The notes beneath the pieces are model-generated. The model was given only the letters and a program-made list of their open reading frames with translations, was not told the DNA's origin and did not search any database. Positions 45,001 through 50,986 of a stretch of DNA of 64,000 nucleotides are shown here, in pieces. The stretch lies in the NCBI RefSeq assembly GCF_024749045.1, contig NZ_CP087184.1, positions 3,844,001 to 3,908,000 on the forward strand. The letters are read 5' to 3'. Both the position numbers and the translations under genes were made by a program. Origin of the DNA: Pseudomonas sp. B21-028. Its GTDB lineage: Bacteria > Pseudomonadota > Gammaproteobacteria > Pseudomonadales > Pseudomonadaceae. How positions within the stretch are numbered: position 1 is the first letter of the stretch; the number at the start of each line of letters is the position of its first letter.

Positions 45001-48000
45001 CCTGGCCCAGCGTTGCAGTGCGGTGGACGCTTCGTTGCCGCTGTTCACGGTGATCCTCAACTGCCGTCATGGCGACCTGGTAAACGCCTCCGGGGAAAAC
45101 GTCGAGGACATGGGCGAGCACGAAGGCATGCACTTCATCGCCTCGGAAACCCGCACCAACTACCCCATTGAAATCGCCGTGGCGAATGTGGCTGATGGCT
45201 TCTCCTTGACGGCCCAGTCCATCACCGGCATCGACCCGCAACGCATCGCCGCCTATCTCGGCCAAGCCGTGGCCGCCCTGGTGGATGCCCTGGAGCAAGC
45301 CCCTGACCGCCTCGCCAGCGGCCTCGACGTGGTGCCCGCCAGCGAACGCCAGTTGCTGCTCGAAGACTTCAACCGCACCGCCGGCGATTTTGGCCCGGCA
45401 CAACCGATCCACCAGCTGTTCGAAGCCCAGGTGCAGGCCAACCCCGACGCCGTGGCCCTGGTCTGCGAAGACCGCCAGTTGAGCTATCGCCAGCTCAATC
45501 GCCGCGCCAACCACCTGGCCCGGCAGCTGCTCGACCTCGGCGTGCAGCCCGATCAACGCGTGGCCATCTGCGCCGAGCGCAGCCTGGAAATGATCGTTGG
45601 CCTGCTGGGCGTGCTCAAGGCCGGCGCAGCCTATGTGCCCATCGACCCGGCCCACCCGGCCGAGCGCATGGCCTTCATGCTGCAGGACAGCCAACCCCAG
45701 GCGTTGTTGACCCAGTCGGCGCTGTCCCTGCCGTCCGGGGAACTGCCGGTGTTGCTGCTGGATATCGTGGAGTCGTTGCAAGCGGCGGACGATGCGGTTT
45801 TCGACAGCAACCCACAGATTCCAGACCTCACCGCGGAAAATCTGGCCTACGTGATCTACACCTCGGGCTCCACTGGCCAGTCCAAGGGCGTGATGGTCGA
45901 GCACCGTTCGGTGTTCAACTTCTGGAATGTGCTGACCCGCACCACCCACCAGCACTGCCCGACCCCGGCCACCGTGGCCCTGAACGCCGGGTTCTTCTTC
46001 GACATGTCGATCAAGGGCATCTCCCAGCTGTTCTCCGGCCATCGCCTGGTGATCATCCCGCAACTGATCCGCGCCAGCGGCAGCGAGTTGCTGGACTTCC
46101 TCGAACAGCATCAAGTGCACGCCTTCGACTCCACCCCGTCGCAGCTCGACACCCTGCTCGCCGCCGGCCTGCTGGAGCGTCAGAGCTACCAGCCGGTGAG
46201 CGTGCTGCTCGGTGGCGAGGCGATCAACGCCGCCACCTGGGAGAAACTGCGCAACTGCCAGAGCATCCGGTTCTACAACATGTACGGCCCCACCGAGTGC
46301 ACGGTGGACGCCACCCTCGACCTGATTCGCGACTTGGGTGAACGGCCGAGCATCGGTCGGCCGTTCGCCAACGTCCAGGTCCACGTGCTGGATGCGCGAG
46401 GCGAACCGGCACCGTTGGGGGTGGCCGGGGAAATCCATATCGGCGGTGTCGGCGTGGCCCGGGGTTACCTGAACCGGCCGGAACTGAGCGCCGAACGCTT
46501 CATTGCCGACCCGTTCAACAGCGAGCCGAACGCCCGCCTGTACAAGACCGGTGACCTCGGTCGCTGGTTGGCCGATGGCACGCTGGAATACCTGGGCCGC
46601 AATGACTTCCAGGTGAAGATCCGCGGTTTCCGCATCGAGTTGGGCGAGATCGAAAATGCCCTGGTGGCTTGCCCGGGTATCCGCGAAGCCGTAGTGATCG
46701 CCCGTGAGGACAGCCAGGGTGACGCGGAGAGCAAACGCCTGGTGGCCTACGTCTGCGGCGAACCGGTGCCGGCCGAGCAATTGCGCAGCACGCTGTTGAG
46801 TGGCCTGCCCGAGTACATGGTGCCCAGCGCCTTTGTGCACCTGGACGCCCTGCCGCTGACCGCCAACGGCAAGCTCGACCGCCGTGCCTTGCCCGAACCC
46901 GGTCAGGACTCTCTCGCCAGCAAAGCCTACGAGGCGCCGCTGGGTGACACCGAAATCGCCATCGCCGAGATCTGGAAAGGCCTGCTGCACCTGGATCAGG
47001 TTGGCCGTCACGACGGCTTCCTCGAGCTGGGCGGTCACTCGCTGCTGGCCGTGCAACTGCTGTCCAGGCTACGTCGCAAATTGGGCGCGCGGATCACCCT
47101 GCGCGAACTGTTCGACGCACCGACCGTGCGTGGTCTCGCCGCGCTGGTCCACAGTGCGTCGCCCAACGAGGCGGCATCGATTCCCCTGGCCAATCGCTCG
47201 GGACGACTGCCGTTGTCCTTCTCCCAGCAACGGCTGTGGTTCCTCGATCACCTGGACCATGCCGCCGGCGCCGCCTACCACCTGCCCCTGGCCTTGCGCC
47301 TGACGGGTTCGCTGGACAAGTCCGCCTTGCAGGCAACCCTCGATCGTCTGGTGGCGCGCCATGAAACCCTGCGCACCCGTTTCGAGCTGGTGGACGGCGA
47401 GCCGGTGCAAAAAATCGCCCCGGCCGACTACCGCTTCCAGCTGGAACAACAGGACCTGCGCCAGATGCCGGCCGACGAACGCACGGCCACGCTGGAACGC
47501 CTCGGCCAAGCCAACGCCACGCAGTTGTTCGATCTGAATCAGGGGCCGCTGATGCGCGGCCACCTGGTGCAACTGGCGGACGACGAGCACGTGCTGTTCA
47601 TGACCTTGCACCACATCGTCTCCGATGGCTGGTCCAACAGCGTCCTGGCCCGGGAAGTGAGCGTGCTCTACAGCGCATTCGCTCAGGGCCAGAAAGACCC
47701 GTTGCCGCCGCTGGCGCTGCAATACGTCGACTACGCCGCCTGGCAGCGCAAATCCCTCGAAGGCCCGGCCTTGCAGGCGCAGATCGACTTCTGGCGGCAA
47801 CAGCTGGAAGGCGCGCCCGCGCTGCTGAACCTGCCACTGGATCGTCCGCGTCCGGCGATACAGAGCTATGCCGGCGGTATCGTCGACTGCGCCTTTTCTG
47901 CGTCCCTCAGCGCCGAACTGCGTGCCTTCAGCCAGGCCCAGGGCACCACGTTGTTCATGGTGCTGCTGGCCGGCTGGTCGGTGTTGATGAGCCACCTGAG

Positions 48001-49654
48001 CGGACAACACGATGTGGTGGTCGGCACACCGGTGGCCAACCGTCAGCGGCCGGAGCTGGAGGCGCTGATCGGTTTCTTCGCCAATACCCTGGCGTTGAGG
48101 ATCGATACCGGGCGCGACAGCCGCGTCGACGGGTTGCTGGCGCGGATCAAGGATCAGACACTGGCGGCCTACAGTCACCAGGACCTGCCGTTCGAGCAGG
48201 TGGTCAGTGCGCTGCAGCCGACTCGCAGCATGAGCCACAGCCCGTTGTTCCAAGTGATGTTGAGCCTGGACAACACGCCACCGGCGCCGCTGCAACTGCC
48301 GGGGCTTGCGGTGCAAACCCTGGAAAGCCCGCACAACACCACCCAGTTCGACCTGTCGCTGTCGCTGATCGACAATGGCGAGCGCATCGGCGGCAGCCTG
48401 CAATACGCCGACGATTTGTTCGACCGGGAGACCGTGCAGAACATCGCCGGATTGTTCGCCAAGGTCCTGGAAAACCTGGTGACCGATTCACGGCAATCTA
48501 TCGGCCAATTGCTGGAAAATACGCCGCCGCTGGAGCGCTCGGTCACTGCCGTGGCCTCGCCGACCGGCACCGAAGACAGCCCGGCCCCCGCCTTGCCTTA
48601 CGAAGCTCCTCGGGGCGAGACCGAAATCGCCATCGCGGCGCTCTGGCGGGACCTGTTCAAACAGGAGCGCATCAGCCGTCACGATGACTTCTTCAGCCTC
48701 GGCGGGATTTCGTTGATGGCGGTACAGATGGCTTCGCGCTTGCGCAAGGTACTCGGCAAGCCCATCGCCGTGCGCGACCTGTTCGTCGAACCGACCATTG
48801 CCGGTTTCGCCAGGACCCTCGATGGGCAAGCCCGACCGGGGGCCAACAGCAATCTCGTACCGATCCGTCGCAGCGGTTCCCAGCGGCCGCTGTACCTGGT
48901 GCACCCACTCGGTGGCGAGGTGCAATACGCACGGGACCTGGCGCCGTCGCTGGATCCCCAGGTCCCGGTCTATGGCCTGGCCGCCAGTGGCCTGGTGGCG
49001 GGAGAAGCACCGCTGTCGGATGTCCCATCCATGGCGACGCGTTACCTGGCGGGCATCCGTCAGGTCCAGCCGCAAGGTCCGTACCGGATTGCCGGTTGGT
49101 CGGCCGGTGGTTTGATTGCCTATGAAATGGCTCGTCAACTGCTGGCCGGCGGCGAGGTGGTGGAGTTCCTGGGCATCATCGATGCGTCGGCCCGTCCTGA
49201 ACCGGTGCCGATACAAGCGTTGAGTGAAGCGCAGTTTCTGATGGCCTGGCTCCCCGAGCAAATCGCCCCCGACCTGCTCGGACAATTGACGGAACTGGCA
49301 CAGCACTCGGCCATCGACGCGATGCTGACGCTGTGCATCACTCACCGCCTGTTACCGGAGGAACTGCCCCACGACATCGACGCCGCCCTGCTGCGCACCC
49401 ACCTGGGAGTGGCCTATGCGATGCGGCAGGCCATCGGCGCCTACGTCAGCCCACCGAGCCCGCTCGAGGTATCGCTGTTCACCGCGAGCGAACAGCAACG
49501 CAACGACCCGACCCTGGGCTGGCGCGGGCTGCTCAATGACCAGGTGAACGTGACCGCCCTTCCCGGCACCCACAACACCGTGGTCAAGGCCCCTCACGTG
49601 GCCCGGTTGGGCGAGGCGATGTCCCAGGCCCTGAAGGATTGCGCCATGGCATAG
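36071..49654 (+). CDS. Lipopeptide NRPS 2, three modules plus C-T-TE (SyrE C-terminal equivalent)
   Basis: 4527 aa with a TTG start at 36071, supported by AAGGA about 10 nt upstream and a fitting N-terminal docking helix (SLDQLKRAALLRLLKQRG). Order: C-C'-A-T, C-A-T, C(dual type)-A-T, C-T-TE. Both first A domains carry an exact Thr code; the third matches the Asp-type A of module 3. The last module has no A domain: its carrier (FFSLGGISL, about residue 4215) would receive 4-Cl-Thr from SyrB1 through SyrC, as in SyrE. The TE nucleophile is S4344 (GWSAGG) and would close the macrolactone. The 3-nt gap to NRPS 1 indicates one transcript. The tandem C' domain (37571-38870) is unexplained. Confidence 0.94.
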   Translation: MNEHNDSLDQLKRAALLRLLKQRGATRVIETAPDDITGADREGPLALSFAQQRLWFLDQLDPTASAAYHIPASLVLRGTLDRTALKNALDRLVARHESLRTTFRRDGEQPVQVIAPADCGFNLQEQDLRHLPRDEAERQAARLAEEEAARAFDLLHGPLIRGTLLCLADDEHRLLITQHHIISDGWSIGLLVKEFAALYQAFSAGQADPLPPLALQYADYAAWQRRHLQGERLDQQVEFWRAHLAGAPALLALPTDRPRPAVQSYRGETLGFDLPAALSAAIARFAQSRAATPFMTLMAAWAILLARISGQQDLVIGTVAANRDRQDVQSLIGFFVNTLALRIRLEANPTLEQVLQQVKDLMLESSSRQDTPFELVVEALKPPRSASYSPVFQTMLYTNAGGAGGQLQLPGLDLEFLPSRKDNTQHDLSLHIDEGGSSLSCSLSYSTALFDAATVERLAARFERLLHCFTEAPDTRIGALELDPTLALPPITALAPMPERMPLSYHQERLWFVDTFETGYLYDANPVYHNIPLLLELTGEINQAALQTALDGLLARHDILRCRIQSDGASAWQCFDGPATLALERIHGNSDNLAAQALAETRRPLAMNGGSLVRASLVQADERTAVLAIAVHHLLADRTSMQLLKRDLLALYEAACAERNAELPALPLGYGDFAAWQHQLPAAVLENLRAYWSYQLRGKLQALELPLNRPRMAVHVFAEATHAFTLEAPLVRRLEALAREVGVSSDSLALSAFTALLRRYAGHDELVIGTTAACREPGLNDVVGPLDNLLVMRGFCDSDSTLQQLWEQTSHNLTQALRHRHMQFDQLVLALNPAKDMSRTALFDVLFNFQRDTDASALVAGLAVSTLESNLGYGKNDLHLLITAGEQRWAGHVVYNAEFFDAGFIQQLMRHYVRLLEAFVEDARQRVDDVPLLDSAERQRQIIDFNDSEAAWPDTLTLQQIFEEQARRTPERIAVNLGEEQLSYRQLNEQANRLAHRLRAAGVRPQELVAITLERSVQMIVATLAVLKAGGAYVPIDPASPQERIAYVLRDSGARKAIARQGMAPALQALDIEVLDPTLGNVDASVANPTHVNTPEHLCYVIYTSGSTGEPKGALLEHRNVVRLLHNNRPDFQFDAEDVWSLFHSNAFDFSVWEIFGALLHGARLTLVPEALRRDPAALLDFLEREQVTVLNQTPSAFHQLSATALATPEVRLAHLRYVIFGGESLELGKLDAFHLAFGHVALVNMYGITETCVHVTYKAIGAADIAAGISNVGRPIPTTVAYVLDAQQRLLPVGVAGEICVGGLGVGRGYLNRPALSAERFIADPFRPGERLYRSGDLGKLLDNGEIVHLGRMDAQVKIRGFRIELGEIEAKLLACEGVREAKVLARDEANQGKRLIAYLIPRAGAVLEVAALRKQLGATLPDYMIPMAFVSLHAYPLTANGKLDQDALPEPDLGAMSERGYTAPEGATETALAQIFQELLGLERVGRHDSFFELGGHSLLAAQLVSRVRQQLGCELMLRELFSHPTVEELARVVGHPLTAEAETIGLVDRNGPLALSFAQQRLWFLDQLDSGAGSAYHMPAALLLRGDLDRVALKAALDRLVARHESLRTTFDRRGEQPVQVIAPADCGFALAEQDLRALPYEQASLSASRIGNTEALAPFDLSRGPLIRGRLLRLADDEHILLITQHHIISDGWSVGVLVKEFAALYRAFSQQQPDPLPALPIQYADYAAWQHQTLDGERLGRQAGFWREHLEGAPALLSLPTDRPRPAMQSYRGGDVAVTIAPALRERLEQFCQAHNVTLFMALLSAWSVLMARLGNERDVVIGVPTANRGRTETENLIGFFVNTLALRVDLTQNPSVAQLLEQIKQTTLAAHEHQDIPFEQVIEAVQPPRSLSHNPLCQVALSLDNTPGGGELSLPGLTLVPVAQAHETSQFDLMLTLGNDGGTLAGVIEYASDLFDRTTVERFAQHFQTLLEAMVADVEQPVLGLPLLSPAQRQASPAALPSKAVFTPDPLIHQRFEQLATAQPQAIALVFGDTELSYQALNRRANRIAQTLLAQGVRPDDRVAILAQRGVEMVCAVLAVLKAGAAYVPLDPAYPAERLGYLLDDSTPVALLAQPACLDALPEHAVAVVNLDEDLAADDLAELDRNPDADTLGLTSRHLAYVIYTSGSTGLPKGVLVEHGNVARLFDATAELFDFTRNDVWTLFHSFAFDFSVWEIWGALSYGGKLVLVPSDVARSPDDFYALVCQQQVTVLNQTPSAFRQFIEARERSDLEHGLREVIFGGEALDFRSLRPWTARTALSRTRLVNMYGITEITVHATYYPVSQEEIDAGAPSLIGPPLPDLCLRILDDYGQPVPVGVNGEIYIGGAGVARHYLNRDELNAERFIPDPFATHADARLYRTGDIARYRTDGGVVYVGRNDSQIKIRGFRIELGEIEAQLLACAEVREALVTVREDQPGDKRLVAYLIAHDGVVVESSALRSQLASVLAEHMVPSAFVTLATWPLTTNGKLDHNALPAPDASAAASQRYDAPLGAIEITLANAWQELLGVERVGRQDHFFELGGHSFLVISLIERLRQADLQLDVRTVFSAPTLKAMAAVLAGGNNTQRVVPENLIPADCTAIEPHMLPLVTLSQQEIEQIVADVPGGAANVQDIYPLSSLQEGILFHHLLQSEGDAYLMRTVVTFNRRQLLDDFLAAVQVVIDRHDILRTALRWQGLPQSVQVVHRQAQLPVVNLECVPGEDALQILRDTTDTHHLRLDLQRAPLIAAYIIHDEPCGQWLLALLDHHLVSDNVTLRLIMLEIQAVLAGQADSLPPSQPYRNFIAQAASVSQADHEAYFRRLLADVDSTTAPYGVLDVRGNGAGIKRAVEHLGDELSARVHRTARQQGVPTSVLFHAAWGLVVAATSGRDDGIFGTVLSGRSQGNAGADHALGMFINTLPMRIRLQQHTVSDIVHDAYQQLSELLTHEQASLALAQRCSAVDASLPLFTVILNCRHGDLVNASGENVEDMGEHEGMHFIASETRTNYPIEIAVANVADGFSLTAQSITGIDPQRIAAYLGQAVAALVDALEQAPDRLASGLDVVPASERQLLLEDFNRTAGDFGPAQPIHQLFEAQVQANPDAVALVCEDRQLSYRQLNRRANHLARQLLDLGVQPDQRVAICAERSLEMIVGLLGVLKAGAAYVPIDPAHPAERMAFMLQDSQPQALLTQSALSLPSGELPVLLLDIVESLQAADDAVFDSNPQIPDLTAENLAYVIYTSGSTGQSKGVMVEHRSVFNFWNVLTRTTHQHCPTPATVALNAGFFFDMSIKGISQLFSGHRLVIIPQLIRASGSELLDFLEQHQVHAFDSTPSQLDTLLAAGLLERQSYQPVSVLLGGEAINAATWEKLRNCQSIRFYNMYGPTECTVDATLDLIRDLGERPSIGRPFANVQVHVLDARGEPAPLGVAGEIHIGGVGVARGYLNRPELSAERFIADPFNSEPNARLYKTGDLGRWLADGTLEYLGRNDFQVKIRGFRIELGEIENALVACPGIREAVVIAREDSQGDAESKRLVAYVCGEPVPAEQLRSTLLSGLPEYMVPSAFVHLDALPLTANGKLDRRALPEPGQDSLASKAYEAPLGDTEIAIAEIWKGLLHLDQVGRHDGFLELGGHSLLAVQLLSRLRRKLGARITLRELFDAPTVRGLAALVHSASPNEAASIPLANRSGRLPLSFSQQRLWFLDHLDHAAGAAYHLPLALRLTGSLDKSALQATLDRLVARHETLRTRFELVDGEPVQKIAPADYRFQLEQQDLRQMPADERTATLERLGQANATQLFDLNQGPLMRGHLVQLADDEHVLFMTLHHIVSDGWSNSVLAREVSVLYSAFAQGQKDPLPPLALQYVDYAAWQRKSLEGPALQAQIDFWRQQLEGAPALLNLPLDRPRPAIQSYAGGIVDCAFSASLSAELRAFSQAQGTTLFMVLLAGWSVLMSHLSGQHDVVVGTPVANRQRPELEALIGFFANTLALRIDTGRDSRVDGLLARIKDQTLAAYSHQDLPFEQVVSALQPTRSMSHSPLFQVMLSLDNTPPAPLQLPGLAVQTLESPHNTTQFDLSLSLIDNGERIGGSLQYADDLFDRETVQNIAGLFAKVLENLVTDSRQSIGQLLENTPPLERSVTAVASPTGTEDSPAPALPYEAPRGETEIAIAALWRDLFKQERISRHDDFFSLGGISLMAVQMASRLRKVLGKPIAVRDLFVEPTIAGFARTLDGQARPGANSNLVPIRRSGSQRPLYLVHPLGGEVQYARDLAPSLDPQVPVYGLAASGLVAGEAPLSDVPSMATRYLAGIRQVQPQGPYRIAGWSAGGLIAYEMARQLLAGGEVVEFLGIIDASARPEPVPIQALSEAQFLMAWLPEQIAPDLLGQLTELAQHSAIDAMLTLCITHRLLPEELPHDIDAALLRTHLGVAYAMRQAIGAYVSPPSPLEVSLFTASEQQRNDPTLGWRGLLNDQVNVTALPGTHNTVVKAPHVARLGEAMSQALKDCAMA
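36190..40690 (+). other. Module 6: C-C'-A(Thr)-T with tandem C-like domain
   Basis: A canonical C domain (HHIISDG) is followed directly, with no A-T, by a second C-like domain at 37571-38870 (residues ~501-930, starting MPLSYHQERLWFVDTF) with HHLLADR in the active-site position. Pocket D-F-W-N-I-G-M-V-H is the standard Thr code. Position 6 is allo-Thr in the cormycin/pseudomycin/syringotoxin group. Confidence 0.88.
40725..43900 (+). other. Module 7: C(LCL)-A(Thr)-T
   Basis: C motif HHIISDG. Pocket D-F-W-N-I-G-M-V-H, again Thr. Family position 7 is (Z)-dehydrobutyrine, so this Thr is expected to be dehydrated on the line. Carrier LGGHS near 43765. Confidence 0.85.
43965..47155 (+). other. Module 8: dual-type C-A(Asp)-T
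   Basis: The C domain has the dual-type signature FHHLLQSEGD but HHLVSDN at the active site, unlike the two true E/C domains (SDH). Its donor is the Thr7 that should become Dhb. The A pocket is D-M-K-D-L-G-M-V-D (Asp inferred); the residue would then be beta-hydroxylated, probably by the AspH-like enzyme at 16478. Confidence 0.72.
45226..46656 (+). repeat. Near-identical A-domain tract (copy 2, module 8)
   Basis: Partner of 27631-29061. The sharp right edge at the same codon in both copies (after GEIEN) suggests conversion rather than whole-module duplication. Confidence 0.9.
47195..49651 (+). other. Module 9: C-T-TE without A domain
   Basis: C motif HHIVSDG near 47612, a carrier with GGISL instead of GGHSL near 48702, then a type I thioesterase with GWSAGG. 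The missing A domain is the hallmark of SyrE module 9 and requires the trans-acting SyrB1/B2/C set at 1-3129. Confidence 0.92.
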
Positions 49655-49702
49655 GGTCGGGTTTGCGCAGGTCAGTCAGCATGGATGCTAGCCGACCTAC
49701 CG

Positions 49703-50797
49703 CTATCGCGAGCAGGCTCGCTCCCACATTGGATCTGGGGTGGACGCAGCCTTTGCATACACCACAACCCTGTGGGAGCGAGCCTGCTCGCGATGACGGC
49801 GGCACATTCAACACCTCCGTGACAGACACCCCGCATTCGCGAGCAAGCCCGCTCCCACACTGGATTTGGTGGTGTACACAGCCTTTGCATCCACCCCAAG
49901 ACCTGTGGGAGCCGGGCTTGCCCGCGATGACGGCGGCACATTCAACATCTCCGTGACATACATTCCGCTATCGCGAGCAGGCTCGCTCCCACACTGGATT
50001 TGGTGGTGTACACAGCCTTTGCATCCACCCCAAGACCTGTGGGAGCCGGGCTTGCCCGCGATGACGGCGGTACATTCAACATCTCCGTGACAGACATTCC
50101 GCTATCGCGAGCAGGCTCGCTCCCACACTGGATCTGGGGTGGACGCAGCCCTTGCATACGCCACAACCCCCTGTGGGAGCCTGGCTTGCCCGCGATGACG
50201 GCGGCACATTCAACATCTCCGTGACAGACATTCCGCTATCGCGAGCAGGCTCGCTCCCACACTGGGTCTGGGGGTGGACGCAGCCTTTGCATACACCACA
50301 ACCCCCTGTGGGAGCCGGGCTTGCCCGCGATGACGGCGGCACATTCAACATCTCCGTGACAGACATTCCGCTATCGCGAGCAGGCTCGCTCCCACACTGG
50401 ATTTGGGTGGACGCAGCCTTTGCATACGCCATAACCCCCTGTGGGAGCCTGGCTTGCCCGCGATGACGGCGGCACATTCAACATCTCCGTGACAGACACC
50501 CCGCATTCGCGAGCAAGCCCGCTCCCACACTGGGTCTGGGGGTGGACGCAGCCTTTGCATACACCACAACCCCCTGTGGGAGCCGGGCTTGCCCGCGATG
50601 ACGGCGGCACATTCAACATCTCCGTGACAGACACCCCGCATTCGCGAGCAAGCCCGCTCCCACACTGGATTTGGTGGTGTACACAGCCTTTGCATCCACC
50701 CCAAGACCTGTGGGAGCCGGGCTTGCCCGCGATGACGGCGGCACATTCAACATCTCCGTGACAGACACCCCGCATTCGCGAGCAAGCCCGCTCCCAC
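49703..50797. repeat. Tandem array of eight REPINs (period about 134 bp) plus a leading half-site
   Basis: No gene is credible in 49655-50986. REPINs of 87-88 bp, each a GTGGGAG...CGCGATGAC arm facing a TCGCGAG...CTCCCAC arm, lie at 49772-49858, 49905-49992, 50039-50126, 50173-50260, 50308-50395, 50441-50528, 50576-50663 and 50710-50797. A lone REP precedes them at 49703-49729. Inner spacers (GGCACATTCAACATCTCCGT type) and outer spacers (GCAGCCTTTGCAT type) are both conserved, so the 134-bp unit itself was amplified. Arms vary between AGGCTCGC and AAGCCCGC forms. The array separates the lipopeptide and brabantamide genes. Confidence 0.93.
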
Positions 50798-50832
50798 ACT
50801 GGATCGCAGCTGTACACCTACCAGTCGTCGAG

Positions 50833-50852
50833 TGTCCCCATTTTCCGCCACA
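50833..50852 (+). promoter_or_regulatory. syr-syp-like box 2 and braA promoter
   Basis: TGTCCCCATTTTCCGCCACA followed by GAC shares 20-23 bp layout with boxes at 19668 and 61193. The -10 candidate CCTAAT is at 50874-50879, giving a start near 50886; the box centre is then about -43, the usual place for a LuxR-type activator. Confidence 0.75.
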
Positions 50853-50890
50853 GACTTTTGCCTTCCACCAATGCCTAATGCCCCCCCACA

Positions 50891-50920
50891 GGCTGAATCG
50901 TTTTAGTGGACGGAGTCCAC
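50891..50920 (+). promoter_or_regulatory. braA leader element with GGA-loop hairpin
   Basis: GGCTGAATCGTTTT (50891-50904) is repeated in the luxR leader at 61249. It is followed by GTGGA-CGGAG-TCCAC (50906-50920), a 5-bp hairpin with GGA in the loop, the form bound by RsmA/RsmE proteins. Confidence 0.55.
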
Positions 50921-50986
50921 GGACGGTCTCTGATCGCTGCTGATCAGGGTGGCCTACCACCGCAGGATCACTCTGGAGGGAACCTT

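Noticed and set aside
49703..50797. CRISPR-like repeated array
   Set aside because: The repeats are inverted REP palindromes and the spacers are conserved rather than unique. No cas genes are nearby.
49584..50960. Many short open frames on both strands in the REPIN array
   Set aside because: They are repetitive translations of REP arms with no ribosome binding sites or conserved protein features.
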